Below, piece by piece: positions 45,401 to 57,400 of a stretch of 64,000 nt of DNA. The stretch spans positions 14,281,145-14,345,144 of the forward strand of contig JAZBQD010000025.1 in assembly GCA_036583965.1 (NCBI GenBank). Reading direction: 5' to 3'. Source of the stretch: Prunella strophiata (Eukaryota; Chordata; Aves; Passeriformes; Prunellidae). Each line of letters begins with the position of its first letter. Within the stretch, counting starts at the first letter, position 1. The translations under genes and the position numbers were made by a program. Under the pieces are notes generated by a model that ran no database searches, was not told the origin of the DNA, and worked only from the letters and a program-made list of their open reading frames with translations.

Positions 45401-48400
45401 GGGGATGTGAAGGTCTCCGTGGGTCTCCGAGCAGGGTGCAGGCTCACCCTCCCCACCTGCACCGAGCACAAAGGTGAGCATGGGGCAGTGGCAATGCCAC
45501 CAGCAAGGACACCCCTCCAGATGACACCAACCTGCTGGCTGTCCCCTGCCCACCAGCCTTGGGCGTCGGTGGCTGGCAGCATCCCTGTGCAGTCAGGGAA
45601 CAGATCCTCGTGGAACTCCTGGACAGACTGGGGGAGAGGGCATGGGGTGAGATGGGTGTTCCAAAAGTCCCACAGCCTCTGTCCTGCTGAAGCTGGGGCA
45701 CCCCCAGACACTTCCAGCACTCAGACCTCACTACCCAGCACCCAAACTGCAGCTGCTTTCAGTGCCCAGCACCCATTGCACAAGAGCACCCAGCAGGTGG
45801 CACCCAGCTGTCAGCATCCACTCTCCAGCACCCCAATCCTGCACTCAATGCCCGGCTTCCCAAATCCGGCACCCAGACTCTGCAACCCCCCACCAGCATC
45901 CAGGTTTGACCCCCACTCCTGCTCTCCCGAGGCTGGGGACTGGGGTCTCACTGCAGCCAGGTCCTTTTTGTCACCCAGTGCTGGTGAGGTGCCACCCGTG
46001 AGATGACACGAGACAGTGCCACCCACGGGGCCCCCTTACCTTGCGTGGCACCAGGTAGCTGATGGGGACGAGGGCGGTGTCAGTGAGCTGCAGGACACGG
46101 AGCACCTCGCAGGCCATGACATCCAGGGCCAGGCGTGGCACGGCCGCCAGGCCCCGCGTGCTGCCCTCTGTCCTGCACTGGGTCACTGGGGACAGGCAGG
46201 GGGCCGTGGGGTGGGTGGCCAGGCAGCAATGACCCCCCCAGGGAGATATGGGTGGGATGGGACCTGCTTACCCTGGGTGAGTGCTGGCTGCGTGGGGGCC
46301 ACCTCGAAGCAGTAGAGGAGGTTTTCTCCCTGGAAGAGAGGTGGTGGGGACAGGGAATGAGCAGGGCTGTAGGAAGCACCCCACTGCACCCACATGCAAC
46401 CTCCTGTACTCCACTGGTGCACCCACATGTACCAAGCTGCACCTCACTACACCCCCCTGCATCCTCCTGTCCCCCCAGTGCCCCCCTACACCCCCAGCCA
46501 TGGGACCTCACCTTCCCTGCCAGCACCAGCAGCCCCGTGTCGGCGTCGTAGAGCGGGATGGTCACCCTGCAAGGGAAGGGGTGCTGAGCCAGGGGCCCCC
46601 ATGGGCACAGCACCCCATGGATGTGGGGCTGGATCCTGTTCCCCCACTGGGGCACACCCCAAACCCCATCCTGGGGAGGTGTGGGGCAGGATAAGGCAGT
46701 GCTGTGATGGGAGGGCAGCGCTGTGCCTGGGGGTGCAGGGTGCTGGGCTGCTCCCCAGGTGACAACCTCACTGTCCCAGCCTGGGCTGACAGGCTGGCAG
46801 CAGGATGTCACTGCCACCTGCTTCCAGCCCCGGCTGCACAGCCGTGGGGCATCCTGCTCCCTGCCCTGCTCCCTGTGCCCGGCCGTGGCACCCGGCCTCA
46901 CCCGGGGAAGCCTCCGGCACCCGCAGGGCTGCCCCGAGGCCGGCCGGGCCGGCTCGGCCAGTTCGGGGCGGGCGCGTGGCACACCCGGCTCCCCGCCCGC
47001 CTCCCGCGGCACCCGGGGAGCCGGCCAGCCCCGGGAGTGCCCTGCGGCCCGGCTGTGCCAACTGGAGCGTGTCCCTGCTCCCCGTCCCACACCGCAGCCA
47101 GGGCGCTCCGTGGCTGGGGGGACGCTCGGTGGCAGGAGGGGACCACAGGGAACACTCGGTGGCCTGAGGGGACAGTGGTGACAGGAGCACAGAGGCACTC
47201 TGTGCCTCCCCTCGGCAGGGGGGAGGAGGGAGCGCCGCGGGCAGAGACCAAAGGGACAATCTGTTACTTTCGGTTGACGTCTCTGTGGCTGTGCCAAGGG
47301 GAGGGAGCTGCTCCATGCCATCCCATGCCATGAAGGAATCTGCGGGTGGTATGGCATGGTCCTTTCCTAAGACTGTTGGCACAACCTAGGCAAACACTGC
47401 CAGGATGCCTGTGGCAGGAACCAGTGTCCCCTGCCCTGCTGTCACCACAGTCACCAGCACTGCCACCTACCATGGTGGTGCAGGTCTGGGACAAGGGCAC
47501 CCTGCCTGCCTGGTTGTCCCAGCCCAACCCATGCCATCCTCACCATGCCAAACAGGGAGCATTGCTCTGCTGTCACAGGGGCATGGGACAGCCCTGCAAG
47601 GGCCACCCATGTTCCCCCTGTCCCCTGGCATGCAGTGGCAGAAGCTCTGTGATTCCAGGGGCATGGGGGGACTGGAACTCCAGGGCACTGGGGCCCATTG
47701 GTGCCAGAGTCCCTGGTTACCCTGGGCACACTGGAGATGGGGGTCCCTGGAGGTGCCAAGGACGCCCAACCCAGCCTTTGTTGCTACCAGGGTTGCCAGG
47801 GGTCCCATGGGTGCTGGGGATGTGAGGGACATACCCTATACCTGTGTGTGCACACACCAGGGGTGCAGGGGTCTCAGGGACCCCAGCCCAAGGATGCTGA
47901 AGGTCCTGGGGGGCCCTGGAGGGTTTGGAAGGTCTGGGAGCTTCCAAAGGTCTTGTGAGTCCTGGGGATCCTTGTGACTCTGGGGAGCCCTGGGGTCACA
48001 TGGAGTTCCCAAGAGGTCCCAGAGGTCCTTGTGACTCTGGAGGCTCCTGAAATCTCAAGGTCCCTGTGGTTCTGGGAGGTCCTGGGGTCACAGGGTCTGG
48101 AAGTGCCTGTGGAGGCCTCTGGGATCCTTGTGAGTCCCAGGTCCCAGAGGTCCTGGAGGTGCTGGGGGCCGCTGTGACTCAGGGGGTCCTGGAGACCCCA
48201 ATGGTCCCTGTGACTCTGAGGTCTCAGATGTCCTGGATATCCCAAGGGTCCCTGTGACTCTAAGGTCCCAGAGGTCCTGGGGGTCCAGGAGGTCCCTGTG
48301 ACTCAGAGGTCCTGAATATCCCGGGGACATTGTGCCTCGGTGGTCCCGACGGTTACCGTGACTCCAGGGTCCCGGAGGTGCGGGATGTCCCCGCGGTCCC

Positions 48401-51400
48401 CGTGACTCCGGGGTCCCGGGGGTGCCGGGTGTCCCCGCGGCTCGGGGGTCCCGGGGGTGCCGGGGGTGCCGGGTGTCCCCGCGGCTCGGGGGTCCCGGGG
48501 GTGCCGGGGGTGCCGGGTGTCCCCGCGGCTCGGGGGTCCCGGGGGTCCCGGGGGTGCCGGGTGTCCCCGCGGCTCGGGGGTCCCGGGGGGTCCCGGGGAT
48601 GCCGGGGGTGCCGGGGGTGCCGGGTGTCCCCGCGGCTCGGGGGTCCCGGGGGTCCCGGGGGTGCCGGTTGTCCCCGCGGCTCGGGGGTCCCGGGGGTCCC
48701 GGGGTGCCGGGTGTCCCCGCGGCTCGGGGGTCCCGGGGATGCCGGGGTCCGGGGGTGCCGGGTGTCCCCGCGCTCGGGGGTCCCGGGGGTGCCGGGTGTC
48801 CCCGCGGCTCGGGGGTCCCGGGGTCCCGGAGGTGCCGGGTGTCCCCGCGGCTCGGGGGTGCCGGGGGTGCCGGGTGTCCCCGCGGCTCGGGGTCCCGGGG
48901 GTCCCGGGGATGCCGGGTGTCCCCGCGGCTCCGGGGTCCCGGGGGTCCCGGAGGTGCCGGGTGTCCCCGCGGCTCGGGGTCCCGGGGGTCCCGGGGATGC
49001 CGGGTGTCCCCGCGGCTCCGGGTCCCGGGGGTCCCGGGGGTGCGGGGGTGCCGGTGTCCCCGCGGCTCGGGGGTCCCGGGGGTGCCGGGGGTGCCGGGTG
49101 TCCCCGCGGCTCGGGGTCCCGGGGTCCCGGCGCTGCCGCCCCCGTCGGGCCCCAGTGAGCGGGGGCGGAGCCTCCGTGGCGGCCGTGCCCCGCCCCACCC
49201 CCTCAGTGCTCTCAGCCAATGGGCGCCCGGCGGGAGGGCAGGCCCCGCCCCCTCGGTTTAAATGCCGCCCCCCGCGCCCGGCGCCGCCAGAGAGGGGAGC
49301 GCTCGCCCGGCCGCCGCTGCGCTGCCGCCATGGACTGACCGCCCGCCCCGCACGGCCCCGCACCGCCCGCCACGGTGAGTCCCGCGGCCGCCACACCGCC
49401 CGACCCTCCACACGGCCACCGGGGCTCTGTGGGGCGGCAGCCCACGGGCGGGAGGGGGCTCTGCCAGGCATCCGCGGGCTGAGGGGGCGGTGGGGCCCGG
49501 GGAGCCCTGGTGGGCCCGGGCCGGGCCGTGGCACAGCCGGTGTGGCCTGGGCACCCGGAGGGACAGGGTGTCACCAGGACCTCGGCTAAGGGTCGGCATG
49601 CCCTGCTCCCTGCGAGGCCTCAGCTGAGCCAGGGGCACCGGGCTGGTCCCTGCCTCGGCTGATGGTAGGGCCTCGGCTGGGCTGGGGCGGTGGCACTGCC
49701 GTGGGCTGGGACAGGGATTCACAGAGGGCTCTCGCTTCCCTGTCCCTGCCTGTGCCTGTTTTGCCATGGGATGCACTGGGGTCTGGCCCTGGGATCCTGG
49801 TGTGGCGCTGCACCCATCACGGGCAAGGGGAGGGATATATTTGGGGTGACATGGAGCATGGCTCCATCCGGCATAGCTGGGTGGCAGTGAAGTGCTCCAG
49901 ACCCACACGGGACCAGCATGGTCTTGGGCCCATCCCATGCTTGCTCTGTCCCACAGATGTGCCGGCTGGGCTCTCCTGCTGGGGTCAGGCAGAGGTGGGA
50001 GCTGCTGGCAGCAGTGTCCACCACCACCCTCCTCAGTGGAGGGCTTGGCTGGGGTGGGGTTTGGCTGCCCTTGTTCTGCTTGTCCTCAGGGGCTGCTGTC
50101 CTGGGTCACTGACCTGCTGTGGGGCCAAGCAGGTCTCCATGCAGTGCTGACAAGGGTTTCCCTCCAGCTGGCACAGAGGGATGGGTGCCAGCCTGGCACT
50201 GGGAGGCAGGGATACCTCACTGCTTGTCCTGCCGCCAGCTCCCCGCACACTTCATTGTCACCTGGTGTGTGTTCTGAGGGTGCTGGTGCCTGTCACCCTC
50301 TTTGGGTGTCACCTCTTTGGGCCACCGTGGGGTAAATGTCCCTTTCCCTGCCTGGCAACGGCCACAGGAGCCAACACATGCCAGCAGAGATGCTCCGGTT
50401 CTGAGACTCTTCCCAACCAACCCCCCCAGTAATGTCCCCCCATACACCTACCCCTGCCAGCGTGCCCCCCGCCCACATGTCTCACCCTGCTGGGGCTGGA
50501 GCGGCCGCACTGCCCTGACCCAGCTGTGCCGCTGCCCACACGGCGCTGGGCAGTGCCGCCATCAGGGATGACACTAATTACTGTTTTCCCCCGCGCCACG
50601 CCGAGGCCGGCCGGCCTCGCCGGGTGGCCCTGACGCAAGCGCTGCCTGCCCGGCTGGCTCTGCCGGCGGGACGCGGCACGAGGAAGCGCTCGGGGACAGC
50701 CGCGGCCGCCCCAGTCACTCCGGAGGAATCTGCCCGTGCCGCCCGGGCCACGCGTGGCACCATCGCCGGCCTCCTCCCACCCTCCGCCGGCGTTCCGGCT
50801 CCTCCCGAGGCGGTTTGGCTGCCGGCAAAGCGGCTCTGCTGGTTTTTCTCCTTGCCGGCACCTGAGATGGGGAGCGCGGCCGGGTCAAAGGGGCAGGAGC
50901 GGGATGGAGGGGCTGGCGAGCGCTCCGGGGAATGCAATAACCAGGCCCGCATTCCTGCGGGGCTGCTGCGGAAACTTTAATTAAATAGGGAGGGGAGCGG
51001 GAGGAGGTGGGAGCTGCGGCGGCGCAGGGTGGGTTGAAGGGGAGGAGGATTAAGGGCTTAATCCTGCACATCCCCCCGGCCGGCTCGGGGGAGGGGGCAC
51101 GTGCTGACATCGGCTTGTTTTGAGGGGTGTAAGGCAGGGGAGCAGCATCTGCATCCCGCCTGGCAGAGGCACTGTGTCCCTCCCTGTCACCGCACGCTGC
51201 AGGGCCCCCGTCCCTCCTGCTCTGGTGCCACCGGCCGAGGTGGCAGCCCACGGGCCAGCAACAACGCTGGCTTTGTTCGTCTGCACTTGCCGGTGCGGGA
51301 AGGAACATCCCGGCTGTGCCTGCTACCCTGAGGTCCCCAAGCAGAGGAGAAAGGCAGGGACTCTGCAGCTCCTCCAGCCTGTCCTGCACAGGTGTCACCC

Positions 51401-54400
51401 TGCAGCGCGGGGACATCGGCCTCGTCCTTAAAACAGGAGGCGGGTGCAAAGCAGGGCATCCCCTGCCGAGTGCCAGCCCTGGGCGGGGTGGCCCAGCCCG
51501 GGGGGCTGCAGGCAGGGAACGGGGGTGACACGGCACTCCCACCCCAGCAGGCTGGCAGGGAAAGGCTGAGCCGGGACTGGGGGAATCTGAGCCCAGATCC
51601 TCCCCGCAGCCGGAAAAAATGAATAATTCGGCAAATATCTGCGGTGCAGGCGCGGGGGAGCCCAGCCAAGGCAGCAGCAGGCCGCTGGCAGGGCGGCCCC
51701 AACACCTCCAGCAGAAACGGGGCCCCCTCTCCGCCCTTGGGGACCCTGCCAGGACCTGGGGAGGCTCTTCCCCTGCCCCCCCGTTTCTGGGGGTGTCCTG
51801 GGCTGGGGTGACTCCTCTCTGCCTGGAAGCAGCATCGTGCCGGGAGGCGGGGCGCGGGCGGGATGTTGGCGTGTGCCGGCGGAGCGGGCGATGCCGAGGG
51901 GCGGCGGCGGGGCCGTGCCAGCCTGCCCGGCGCTCGTGGCCAGGCGCGGATGCGCGGCCGTGGCCGGGCTGGCCGAACCTGCCCGGAGCGGGGAGCCTGG
52001 CAGACGGGGAGGAAATGCCAGCGTAATTAAAGGGACGAGAGAGACTTGGAGTCAGCAGCTGGTTGCAGCACGGGACACGTCAGCGAAACCCGACCCTGGC
52101 ATTGCAAAACCAGCCCCGGCCTCGCCAGCATCCCGCAGGCCTGGCCCCGCTCCGGCGCTGCCCACCCGGGCGGGCTGGCACGGCCGCGGCACCGCTGGCA
52201 TGCCAGCACCCTGCACCCAGGGCTCTCCCACCAGCCAGCATGCTCTGGATGCTGGAGCCACTCGAGGGGTGCTGGGTCTGCCCCCATCCCCAAACAGCAC
52301 TTCACAGGGTCTCCATGTTGTGTTTTTAACTCTGCTGGCAGCCTGACTGTGATGTGTGGTGCAGGGGCAGTGGTGAGGGGGCTGGGGGCTGAGCTGGGCT
52401 TGCCGGGGAGGGGATGCCGTGATGGTGGCCCCTGGGTGACAGTGACCTCTTGGATGTGGCACAGCTCCTCCCCAGTGTCAGGGGCTGACGGCACAGGTCA
52501 TGTCAGGGCAGGGCCGGCCAGGCCAAGTGACTCAGGCGGTTGTGGTGACCCTGCCCAGCCGTGGGCTCACCCCACCCTGGGGGGGGCCGCTCGGGAAGAG
52601 GCGAGGACAGAGCTGGCTGTGGTGTTAACCCTGTCCAACACCCGGCAGGGGGACAAGAGGACACAGCACGGCTCCAGACCCTCCTGGCACAGGATGTGCT
52701 GTCCCTGCACTGCTGACGGGGCCGGGGCAGGCGGCACGTGCTGCTGTGTGACCTGCAGCCCCCCACACACAGCGGGGGCCCCTTGTGAGCCACGGGGGGG
52801 GCGTTTGCCTGGAGCTCTGACAGCTCTGAGCGGGGAGGAGGGGGCAACAGATGGGGCTGGGGAAGGGTTCACCTCTTCCTTGCCCAGGGATCCCCCTCTG
52901 CCACCTCCCCCTGACCCTGAGATGGAGTGGCAGGAGATTGTGAGTCTCTGGCCCAGCCTAGTGTCATTGAAGGAGCTGGAAGATGGGGCTGAGAGAGGAG
53001 TCCCTTTGGGACACAGACAGTGGCTGTGACATCGGCCAGGGCATCCATGGGGAGCTGGGGTTGGGGTGGTTACAGCCTTGGGCACCCCAGAGCCTCCTCC
53101 CTCCATCCCTGCTGACCCAGCCCTCCGGGGACAGGGGCACAGCCCACGGTGCTGTGCTGGAGTTTAACAGTGAGGGGAACAGCAAGGTGACCTGTGGGGA
53201 CAGGGGCTGCTGGGTGGGGGTGAATATGAGCCCCTGGACTCTGTGGGGACACAAATGGCTCCTCCAGCCCCACACTCTGTGTCCCCTGTCCCCAAGAGGG
53301 GCTGCTGTTGCTGGTGATCTGGGCAGGAGCAGCCCCCGAGGGTGCAGCTGCTGGATGATGCACAAGCAAAGGGTTAAGCTGAGCTCTATGCAGGGGAGGC
53401 CGGCCAGGCTCCCACCCCTTCCCGGTGCTCTGATTCTCCACATCCCCTGTGTTTGATTTGCACCCTGCTGAGCAGCTGGGGAGGCTGGGGCCCTTGTGAG
53501 TACTGGGAAAGGTCTTGGTGCTCCACCGAAGACAGCCCCAATACCAGTGGGACGTGTCTCATGGTGGAGCCTGGGGTGTGCAAAGGTACCACATCCCCAA
53601 ATCCTGGGGGTCTGGGGAGGGGGGAGCATGGAGCTGGGGTGGGCAGGCCTGGAGGCAGAGTGGGGTTCAGAGGTCCCCACAGCCCTGCCAGCCCTGGGTA
53701 GCCCCCAGCAGGGCCCATCCCCTCACCCTGGCTGTGCTTGTCTCTCCGCAGAGCTGACACCATGAACCAGCTGATCCTTTGCACACTGCTCCTCTTGGCC
53801 TGTGGGGAGCTGGCCAGGGCATGTCCTGCAGGCTGCCAGTGCCATGACCCCAAGACCATCCTGTGTGCAGCCAGGCGAGGCCAGACGGTGCCCCAGGGGC
53901 TGCCCCCCAGCACCCTCTCCCTCTACGTCTTTGAGAATGGCATCACAACGCTCAGTGAGGACAGCTTTGCAGGGCTGCCTGCCCTCCAGCTCCTGGACCT
54001 CTCTCAAAACAAAATCACCAGCATCCAGAGAAACATCTTCCAGCCCCTGACGGAGCTCGTCAACTTGGACCTGTCCTCCAACCAGCTGCAGGAGATCACC
54101 AATGAGACCTTCCATGGGCTGCGGCTGCTGGAACGGCTCTACCTGCAGAGGAACAGGATCCAGCACATCCACTGCTGCTGCCTTTGACACGCTGGAGAAT
54201 CTGCTGGAGCTAAAGCTGCAGTACAACCAGCTCAGGGCTGTACCCCCCCTCGACCTGCCCAATCTCCTGCTGCTGGACATCAGCTGGAACAAGATCCCTG
54301 CCATTGCACCAGGGGCTTTCCATGCCGTCAGCATTGAGTCCCTGAAGATTGCAGGGCTGGGCCTGACGAGCTTAAACGAGGAGCTCTTCCAGGTCCAGAA

Positions 54401-57400
54401 CAACCTCCACGAGCTGGACATCTCTGACAACCTGCTGGAGCGCGTCCCGGCCGTGCTGCGGCGGCTGGGCAGCCTCACCAGGCTCAGCCTGGCCGGCAAC
54501 GCCCGCATCTCCCAGCTGCCAGCTGAGGACTTCCAGAGCCTCCACAACCTCCAGGAGCTGGACATCAGCAACCTCAACATCAACACCATCCCTCGGGATT
54601 TCTCCAGCTTCTTCCCCAGGCTGCGGGCAATGACAGCTGCAGGCAACCCCTTCAACTGTATCTGCCCCATGAGCTGGCTGGTGCAGTGGGTGAACACCAG
54701 TGGTGTGGTCCTGCGGCGCCCTGAGGAGACGCGCTGCCACTTCCCCCCCAAAAACTCTGGCAAGCTCCTCCACCACCTGCAATACACCGACTTTGGCTGT
54801 CCCACCACCACCCCCACGCCCACCACGCCCCGCACCACCACGCTGCCACCGCCCGCGCCGCTGCCCAGCACCCACCGCCCGCCGCCGCCCCCCCAGCACC
54901 GCTGCGCCCACCCTGAGGCCCAGAGAGCCCCAGGGCAGCTCCACCTTGGTGCCCTTCAGCGGCACCCCGGCCCCCACCAGCCCCCCAGCGCCCATCTGTC
55001 CCCCCCGCACGTGTCTGAACGGCGGCACCTGCCACCTGGGTGCCCAGAACCTCCTGGAGTGCCTGTGCCCCTGCTGGCTTCGCTGGCGCTGTACTGCGAG
55101 GCTGGAGGCCAGGGGAAGCGACGGCAGCCCCGGGCACGCCAGCCCTGCCACCTGCACAGCGGGTCAGCATCGCCCAGGTGGGCAGCACCTCCCTCAAAGT
55201 GGACCTGCACAACTACATCCAGTCCAAGGCGCAGCTGAAGGGCATCCGCCTGAGCTACCGGAACCTGTCGGGGCCGGACAAGCGGCCGGTGATGCTGCGC
55301 CTGCCGGCCTCGCTCTCCGAGTACACGGTGCGGGCGCTGAAACCCAACTGCACCTACCGCGTCTGCATCGGGGCGCTGGGGGAGGTCCCCAAGGAGGAGC
55401 ACTGCGCCGAGGCACACACCCTGCCCCTCAGCCTGCAGCAGCACTCCCCTGTCACCCAGAGCCAGGACCCCAACCTCGCCCTGATCCTCGTCCCTGCGCT
55501 GGCTGCCATGCTGCTGCTGCTGGTGGTGGTCACGGCCGCCATGTACTACTGCCGGCAGCGCCGCGCCAAGGCGCACGCCGGCGCTGGGGTGGACACCGGC
55601 CCGCTGGAGCTGGAAGGGGTGAAAGCCTGCCTGGAAAACGGGGATTTGAGCAGCCATAGCTGCAAGGTGCCAGAGGCAGCGATGCTTTCTGGTGGCTCTG
55701 AGTGCGAGGTGCCGCTCATGCAGTCGCACTACCCCAGCAACAACAACACCCCGGGGCTCAAACCCTCCTACTTCTGAACCCACAGGGCTTCCAGAGCCTT
55801 GGACTCAGGAGGGCTGAGCTCCAGTAGCAGCACCTGGCCATGTCCCTCTGGGATACAGATTGCCAAGGAGCTGACTGAACTGAGGCAGAAACCCCCCCAA
55901 TCGCACAATGTGCAATTTCCGAGACGCTGCCATGCTTTGGGAGGAGACACGAATTTTACAGCTCTGTGCCTTGATTTCTGTGACTCTACCTGGAACGTGG
56001 GTAGCGGAAGAGAAGGGGGGGTAATTTGGGGGTTGGGGGGCTGTTTTTAGCTCCTGCTAAAGAGAAAGCTGCTGTGACTTGGGCTGAGGGACGCCCACGT
56101 GCTGGTAACAAGGGTCCTTCAGCAGAGCACGGCCCATGACTCGACTCCCTGGAAGCTGATGTGAGCAATACGGCCCGGCCGAGGTGCTGGGACCCTCGGG
56201 ACCCCCCGGGCCAAAGGAAGTGCCGAGCAGGCGAACCGGGAATTGAAGCTTTAAGAACTCAGAGAGAATATTTATACACCGTTATTTCCCATTTCTTCTG
56301 GGAAAACTTTTTTTTAGTACAGGTTTGTGTACATCTCTTTTGTAAGGCAGATCAGAAGGGTGTCTTTTTGTAAAAAAAAAACCCCAAAATAATTAAAATA
56401 ACAACAACGAAAAGTTCTGTGCAGCCTTGAGCACCTCGGCAGGCACTGCCCGTCGCAGGCAGGGGTGTGGGCAGCACGGCCGTGTCCCCTGCAGAGGAGC
56501 GGGAAGGTCAGCCGTGTCCTCCCGTTGTTGTTGGCGAGCGCCGGGATGAGTCAGGGCAAGGGAGGGGGGAGTTTTCCCGACTCTGGGCGTTTTTACCCCT
56601 AGGGCGCTGCCCCCCACCTCGGGCGCTGAGGAGGTGTTCCCAAAACAGAGGCCACGGGGTTCAAATCAGCCCCTGCCCTGCGCATCATCCAGCCTTACTT
56701 CATCCCTCCCCGCCTGCCAGATGGCTGCGGGGCCAGCTGCGGGACAAACAGCCCAGCCCAACCTCCTGACGTCACCCGCGGCGGCACCGGGACCCCCAAA
56801 TCGCCCGTGACAAGTGTCAGCCTGCCTGGCCCCCCAGGCCGGGGGCCGCAGCCAGAACCCCCGCTGCCCGGCCCCAGGAACAGCCGGTTTTGTGCGCTGG
56901 CCCCGGCGGGGTGGGCTGGGAGCCGACGCTCGGCAGGTTCCCGCTGCCAAGTGGTTTCTGCTCCAACCCTCTGGTTTTAATCGTTTTCCAATCCTTTATC
57001 TTTCGGGCTGGAATTTTCCAGGTTGGGGCCCTGCCCGCCGAGGTATGTTTGATTTGGAGAGAATGAGCGCGGCGCGGCGCTGAAGCCGAGGGTCACCGCC
57101 GTGCCGCTGCGGGCCGGCCGCTCCGCCGCAGGACACGGCCCTGACCCCCGGCCCCTCGGTGCCGCTCGCCCGGGGCAGGGAGCGGCTCTGGATGCAATTA
57201 GGGGCGCGGGGCGTCGGCGGGGCCGTCTGGCGCAGCCCCCCGGCTCCCAGGTGGGCTTCCGGCAGGGCTGGCTCCCATTAGGGCCGGCGCAGCGGCAGGA
57301 GGGGCCCCTCGCCGGCGCGGGCGGCTCGCTGCGATGGCCACGCTCGCCCGCTCAAAGGGCCCATTGTGGTCCTCTCCCCACAGATTTTTCAAATTAACAT

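Noticed and set aside
48330..49589. 419-codon collagen-like open frame (G-V-P / R-G-S-R-G repeats)
   Set aside because: It is the translation of the GC minisatellite; similar repetitive peptides are open in all frames, as expected of a repeat rather than a collagen.
53762..55777. VASN as a pseudogene
   Set aside because: Five frame breaks, but every domain remains conserved in sequence, corrected length fits, splice acceptor, promoter and poly(A) signal are present, and similar single-base breaks hit two other essential genes nearby.
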